A stretch of DNA of 7,574 bases. It comes from CAJBVG01 sp044337515 (GTDB taxonomy: Bacteria > Bacteroidota > Bacteroidia > Sphingobacteriales > Sphingobacteriaceae). Position 1 is the stretch's first letter. Every line of letters starts with the position of its first letter. Both the position numbers and the translations under genes were made by a program. The notes below the pieces were generated by a model. It worked only from the letters and a program-made list of their open reading frames with translations, was not told where the DNA came from and did no database searches. This document shows positions 4,970 through 7,574 of the stretch, piece by piece. The stretch is taken from contig JBIINK010000073.1 in the NCBI GenBank assembly GCA_044337515.1, forward strand, positions 1 to 7,574. Reading direction: 5' to 3'.

Positions 4970-7573
4970 CTAGAGTATATAATAAATTAACTTTCCGTCT
5001 TTAGTGGCTACAATCATTCTTTTCTGATTGTTAACCTCTAATAAAGAAGGTTTTATAGATGAATTTATAGGAAATCCATTTAAAAGTACACCCTCTCTGT
5101 TGAACATATACAATTGTTCAGTCTCCCTAGAAATCACTCCTAGCACGCTTTCCCCGTTCTGATAGTCGAATGCAAAGGGTTGGTCGCTTATAGTAGTATT
5201 AAATTGATAATTATACCCTACTGTTGTATCGTCTTGATAAACCATCAATTGATTATTATCAATAAACACATAATCTTTTTTGGCATCACCAACTACGTTA
5301 GCAAATAAGAAGTAATGCGAGTCTGTCCATGTCCCAACAGACTTAAACAATCGTCGTCCGTCTAAGAAAATGCTTTTAATCTTCCCGTTCTGATCTGTGC
5401 TGACAAACCTGTTTTTAGCAAATTCAGGACTCTCATCAAAATAGAAAGGGTTGTAATAATGACTATTGGCTGAATCTTTAAATTGTGTTTGCAATTCGCC
5501 TTTCCTATTGAGGAAGTAAAAATAGCCTTGTTCAGTAGCGACGAAGAGATAGTCTTTATTCCCCACTCGAACATGCTGCATTTTATCAATAATACTTCCT
5601 AAGCGCTTCGGATTCCAACCATCTAATGGTCGACCACTTAAATCATAACCGTACACACTTTGATTCGTACATGCAATAAATAATCTGTAGTTCTTATTTT
5701 TATCGTAATCGAAAACGGTAATTCCCACATTTGTTTCAGAGCTCAATTTCTTCGGATACCCTGGCATTGCATTTCCATCTAAATCAATTAAATAAATTTG
5801 ATGATTAGAATTAAATAGCAATTGGGTAACTCCATTCTTATAATAATCTACAGCATGAATTTTAGAAATAATTTTCTCTGGAATAATTTTTTTCCAAAGA
5901 ACATTTGACTCTTCGTCTATTAAATATACACGATTAGTATCATCCTGCACGAAAATGTAATTCTTGTCTTTATTAACAGATACTACCCATTGAGCTGTAG
6001 TACTAACTGAACTTTCTAACTTAATTTGCCATTTCTGTTCAAGAGTGGTTTGAGTAGATTGATCAATTAATGGCAAGTAAATACTATTGATTAAACCTGC
6101 ATCAGAACTCGTAACTTGATATGCAAATGCTGAATAGTTCGACCAACCTTTATTACTCATTAATTTACTGGAAGCTTTTGTATTCAATAGATTCTTGAAA
6201 CTTGCTTCATATCCAGAAATTCCTGCATAGTACAGATAATTATATTGATCATTAAGCTGACTACAATAGTTCTGAAACGATTCCTTGTTCTTTAAGATTA
6301 AATCAGATTTATAATCATCTAAATAGCGTTTAATATCTGAAACATCAGAACTCAATACTAATCGATCTTCAATAAGCACATAGTATTTGGTATCCAACTC
6401 TTTAAAAGGGTCGCCTCCTCCTAAGTACATCATTTTTCGAATGGGGAAGGTTTTGATTTGGTAATCGTGATATGAAATTGACTTGCTATTTTTTTGTAAT
6501 CGTTCAATTTTCTTTTCAAATTCTTCTGGTTGCTGTAATACCATCATCGCAATAAATCCGGTATGTTTTGATAAGGAATAATTCGGGTAATAGGCAGCGA
6601 TTAGCTCTGAACCCATATGATCATTTAGAAGTTGAGTGATATTCAGCCCATATTTCTTAGTCATTAATTTTTGCTCTGCAGCAAAATAATAATCCTGATT
6701 GAGTTGAACCTGTTTCTGTAAATCTGACCTAAACAAAATAGGATCTGATAATATTAGATCTTGAAATGACCAGGTATTAGCAGATAAATAGTTACATAAA
6801 TAGCTTCTATTCTCTGTTTGGTTTTTGAGTAATGAAAAATATTTTTTTTCTGACGATTCAATCTCACCATTTAAAATCCAAGCATCCGATTTATAATTCA
6901 TTTCTGCGTAAGAAAACTCTGCAAAACTATTCGTTATACCTAATGATTTTTGAAATGGTAACTGGAAAAACAAGGAATAAAACTCCTGCAAATTCGCATG
7001 ATTTATAAATATACTCAACAAGCTCTTGCCACTTGATTGCTCTGTTTGCCATTTTTGAAAAATTGGCAATGCGGATAGGTGTTGCCCTTTAACCTTTGCA
7101 CGTAAAGCATCTTCAATTAAATTTGGGAATTTAGATACTAGTAAATGTGGAGCGATATAGGCATAATAGAAATTTTGATCGCTACTTTCGAAATGGTAAA
7201 TGTTTTCATTTTCAAATGATCTTGCTTTCGACTTTACTACAAGTTCATCATCACCATTAAAAAGGATCGACTCATCATCAACTTCGAAATCATAAGTATC
7301 TGCTAAGTAAATACAACCAAGAGTTTTCGCATTTACTTTTTGTGCAGAAACTAAAATATGTTGAGCGTTTAATGCCGAATGTAAACTCTTATTCTTTTTA
7401 ATGATTTGGTCAAACCCTTTTACTTCCTCAATAAATGTATCGTAAAAAAAGTTCGGGATATTTGAATCATCTGCTAAAATCTCCGACAAATCATTTTCGT
7501 ATTTAAAATCAATAACAATTGCATTGCGATTAGATACATAAGCGAATAGATCGCTGCGAGAGCTAATTTGCAA
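4970..7573 (-). CDS. DUF3352-like protein with C-terminal beta-propeller (N-terminus outside window)
   Basis: The frame stays open to the window edge. Its first codon here (7571-7573) is TTG, so the 867 visible residues probably lack the true start and any signal or membrane anchor. Residues about 1-510 resemble DUF3352 proteins of Bacteroidota: NAIVIDFKY (17-25), a helix with FDQIIKKNKSL (54-64), then HLLVSKFPNLIEDAL (143-157) followed by LSALPIFQKW (166-175) and SLLSIFINHANL (184-195). Residues about 511-867 are a beta-propeller: aromatic strands recur at 549, 593, 640, 685, 732, 776, 821 and 862, for example VYLID, IYLID, VYGYD, FYFLN and LYMFN, most followed by an xxG turn as in DLDGNAMPGYP and NREGVLLNGFP. 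The repeats resemble PQQ-like or FG-GAP blades. Function is unknown; a periplasmic or envelope scaffold is plausible. The 81-base gap to the lipoprotein gene shows no terminator, so cotranscription is possible. The DUF3352 name is from memory of the pattern. Confidence 0.82.
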   Translation of the reverse strand: MQISSRSDLFAYVSNRNAIVIDFKYENDLSEILADDSNIPNFFYDTFIEEVKGFDQIIKKNKSLHSALNAQHILVSAQKVNAKTLGCIYLADTYDFEVDDESILFNGDDELVVKSKARSFENENIYHFESSDQNFYYAYIAPHLLVSKFPNLIEDALRAKVKGQHLSALPIFQKWQTEQSSGKSLLSIFINHANLQEFYSLFFQLPFQKSLGITNSFAEFSYAEMNYKSDAWILNGEIESSEKKYFSLLKNQTENRSYLCNYLSANTWSFQDLILSDPILFRSDLQKQVQLNQDYYFAAEQKLMTKKYGLNITQLLNDHMGSELIAAYYPNYSLSKHTGFIAMMVLQQPEEFEKKIERLQKNSKSISYHDYQIKTFPIRKMMYLGGGDPFKELDTKYYVLIEDRLVLSSDVSDIKRYLDDYKSDLILKNKESFQNYCSQLNDQYNYLYYAGISGYEASFKNLLNTKASSKLMSNKGWSNYSAFAYQVTSSDAGLINSIYLPLIDQSTQTTLEQKWQIKLESSVSTTAQWVVSVNKDKNYIFVQDDTNRVYLIDEESNVLWKKIIPEKIISKIHAVDYYKNGVTQLLFNSNHQIYLIDLDGNAMPGYPKKLSSETNVGITVFDYDKNKNYRLFIACTNQSVYGYDLSGRPLDGWNPKRLGSIIDKMQHVRVGNKDYLFVATEQGYFYFLNRKGELQTQFKDSANSHYYNPFYFDESPEFAKNRFVSTDQNGKIKSIFLDGRRLFKSVGTWTDSHYFLFANVVGDAKKDYVFIDNNQLMVYQDDTTVGYNYQFNTTISDQPFAFDYQNGESVLGVISRETEQLYMFNREGVLLNGFPINSSIKPSLLEVNNQKRMIVATKDGKLIYYIL
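4973..6031 (-). other. C-terminal beta-propeller domain of the DUF3352-like protein (about eight blades)
   Basis: Eight units are spaced 41-47 residues apart. Each has a strand of the type LFIACTNQ or YLFVATEQG, a turn, then a strand such as SVYGYDL, and usually a final D/N-x-x-G turn. The last unit stops after KLIYYIL (861-867) and lacks an outer strand, while WQIKLES (515-521) before the first unit could supply it. This is the Velcro closure common in propellers and favours eight blades. FDYDKNKNYRLF (620-631) and GDAKKDYVFIDNN (762-774) resemble calcium-binding FG-GAP/VCBS loops but lack some of the acidic ligands. Confidence 0.65.
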
Positions 7574-7574
7574 A

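Noticed and set aside
5362..5589. A 75-codon minus-strand open frame inside the propeller-encoding region.
   Set aside because: It overlaps the much longer, well-structured frame on the same strand and shows no domain, signal or ribosome-binding site.
7571..7573. Apparent start codon of the DUF3352-like protein at the window edge.
   Set aside because: The codon is TTG at the very edge and the frame is still open, so it is more likely an internal leucine. The real start with any signal or membrane anchor is probably outside the window.

Overview
The window looks like chromosomal DNA from a member of the Bacteroidota. The DNA is AT-rich, start codons lack strong Shine-Dalgarno sequences, and the gene content is typical of that phylum: a beta-barrel/TSP3/OmpA protein, a lipoprotein with an acidic stretch just after the lipid-anchored cysteine, and a large DUF3352-like envelope protein. 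I cannot name a genus from the sequence alone. I see no mobile element, CRISPR array, tRNA or rRNA gene, and no sign of recent transfer.

Layout. On the plus strand, positions 1-309 hold the C-terminal third of a TauE/SafE-family membrane permease, cut by the left edge. Its stop codon abuts the ATG of tsaB (310-987), which encodes the TsaD-partner subunit of the enzyme that makes the tRNA t6A modification. A strong palindromic hairpin flanked by an A-tract and a T-tract (989-1026) then separates this rightward pair from a leftward block and should terminate transcription from both sides.

On the minus strand, read from right to left, are three co-oriented genes. The first (7573-4970, 5' end beyond the window) encodes a large protein with a DUF3352-like N-terminal part and a C-terminal beta-propeller that I count as eight repeats. 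The second (4888-3260) encodes a 542-residue lipoprotein of no family I recognise. The third (3219-1042) encodes a 725-residue outer-membrane protein made of a DUF5723-like barrel, five calcium-binding TSP3 repeats and a peptidoglycan-binding OmpA domain. The gaps are 81 and 40 bases with no obvious internal terminator, so an envelope operon is plausible, at least for the lipoprotein and OmpA genes.

How they may work together. tsaB is a housekeeping gene and is probably functionally unrelated to its neighbours. The leftward block appears to be a cell-envelope module: a barrel tied to peptidoglycan, a lipoprotein that may be surface-exposed, and a propeller protein that may be membrane-anchored. 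Their direct interaction is inference from gene order only. I did not find convincing evidence of a new defence, mobile or RNA-based system; the less characterised parts are the lipoprotein and the DUF3352-propeller architecture.
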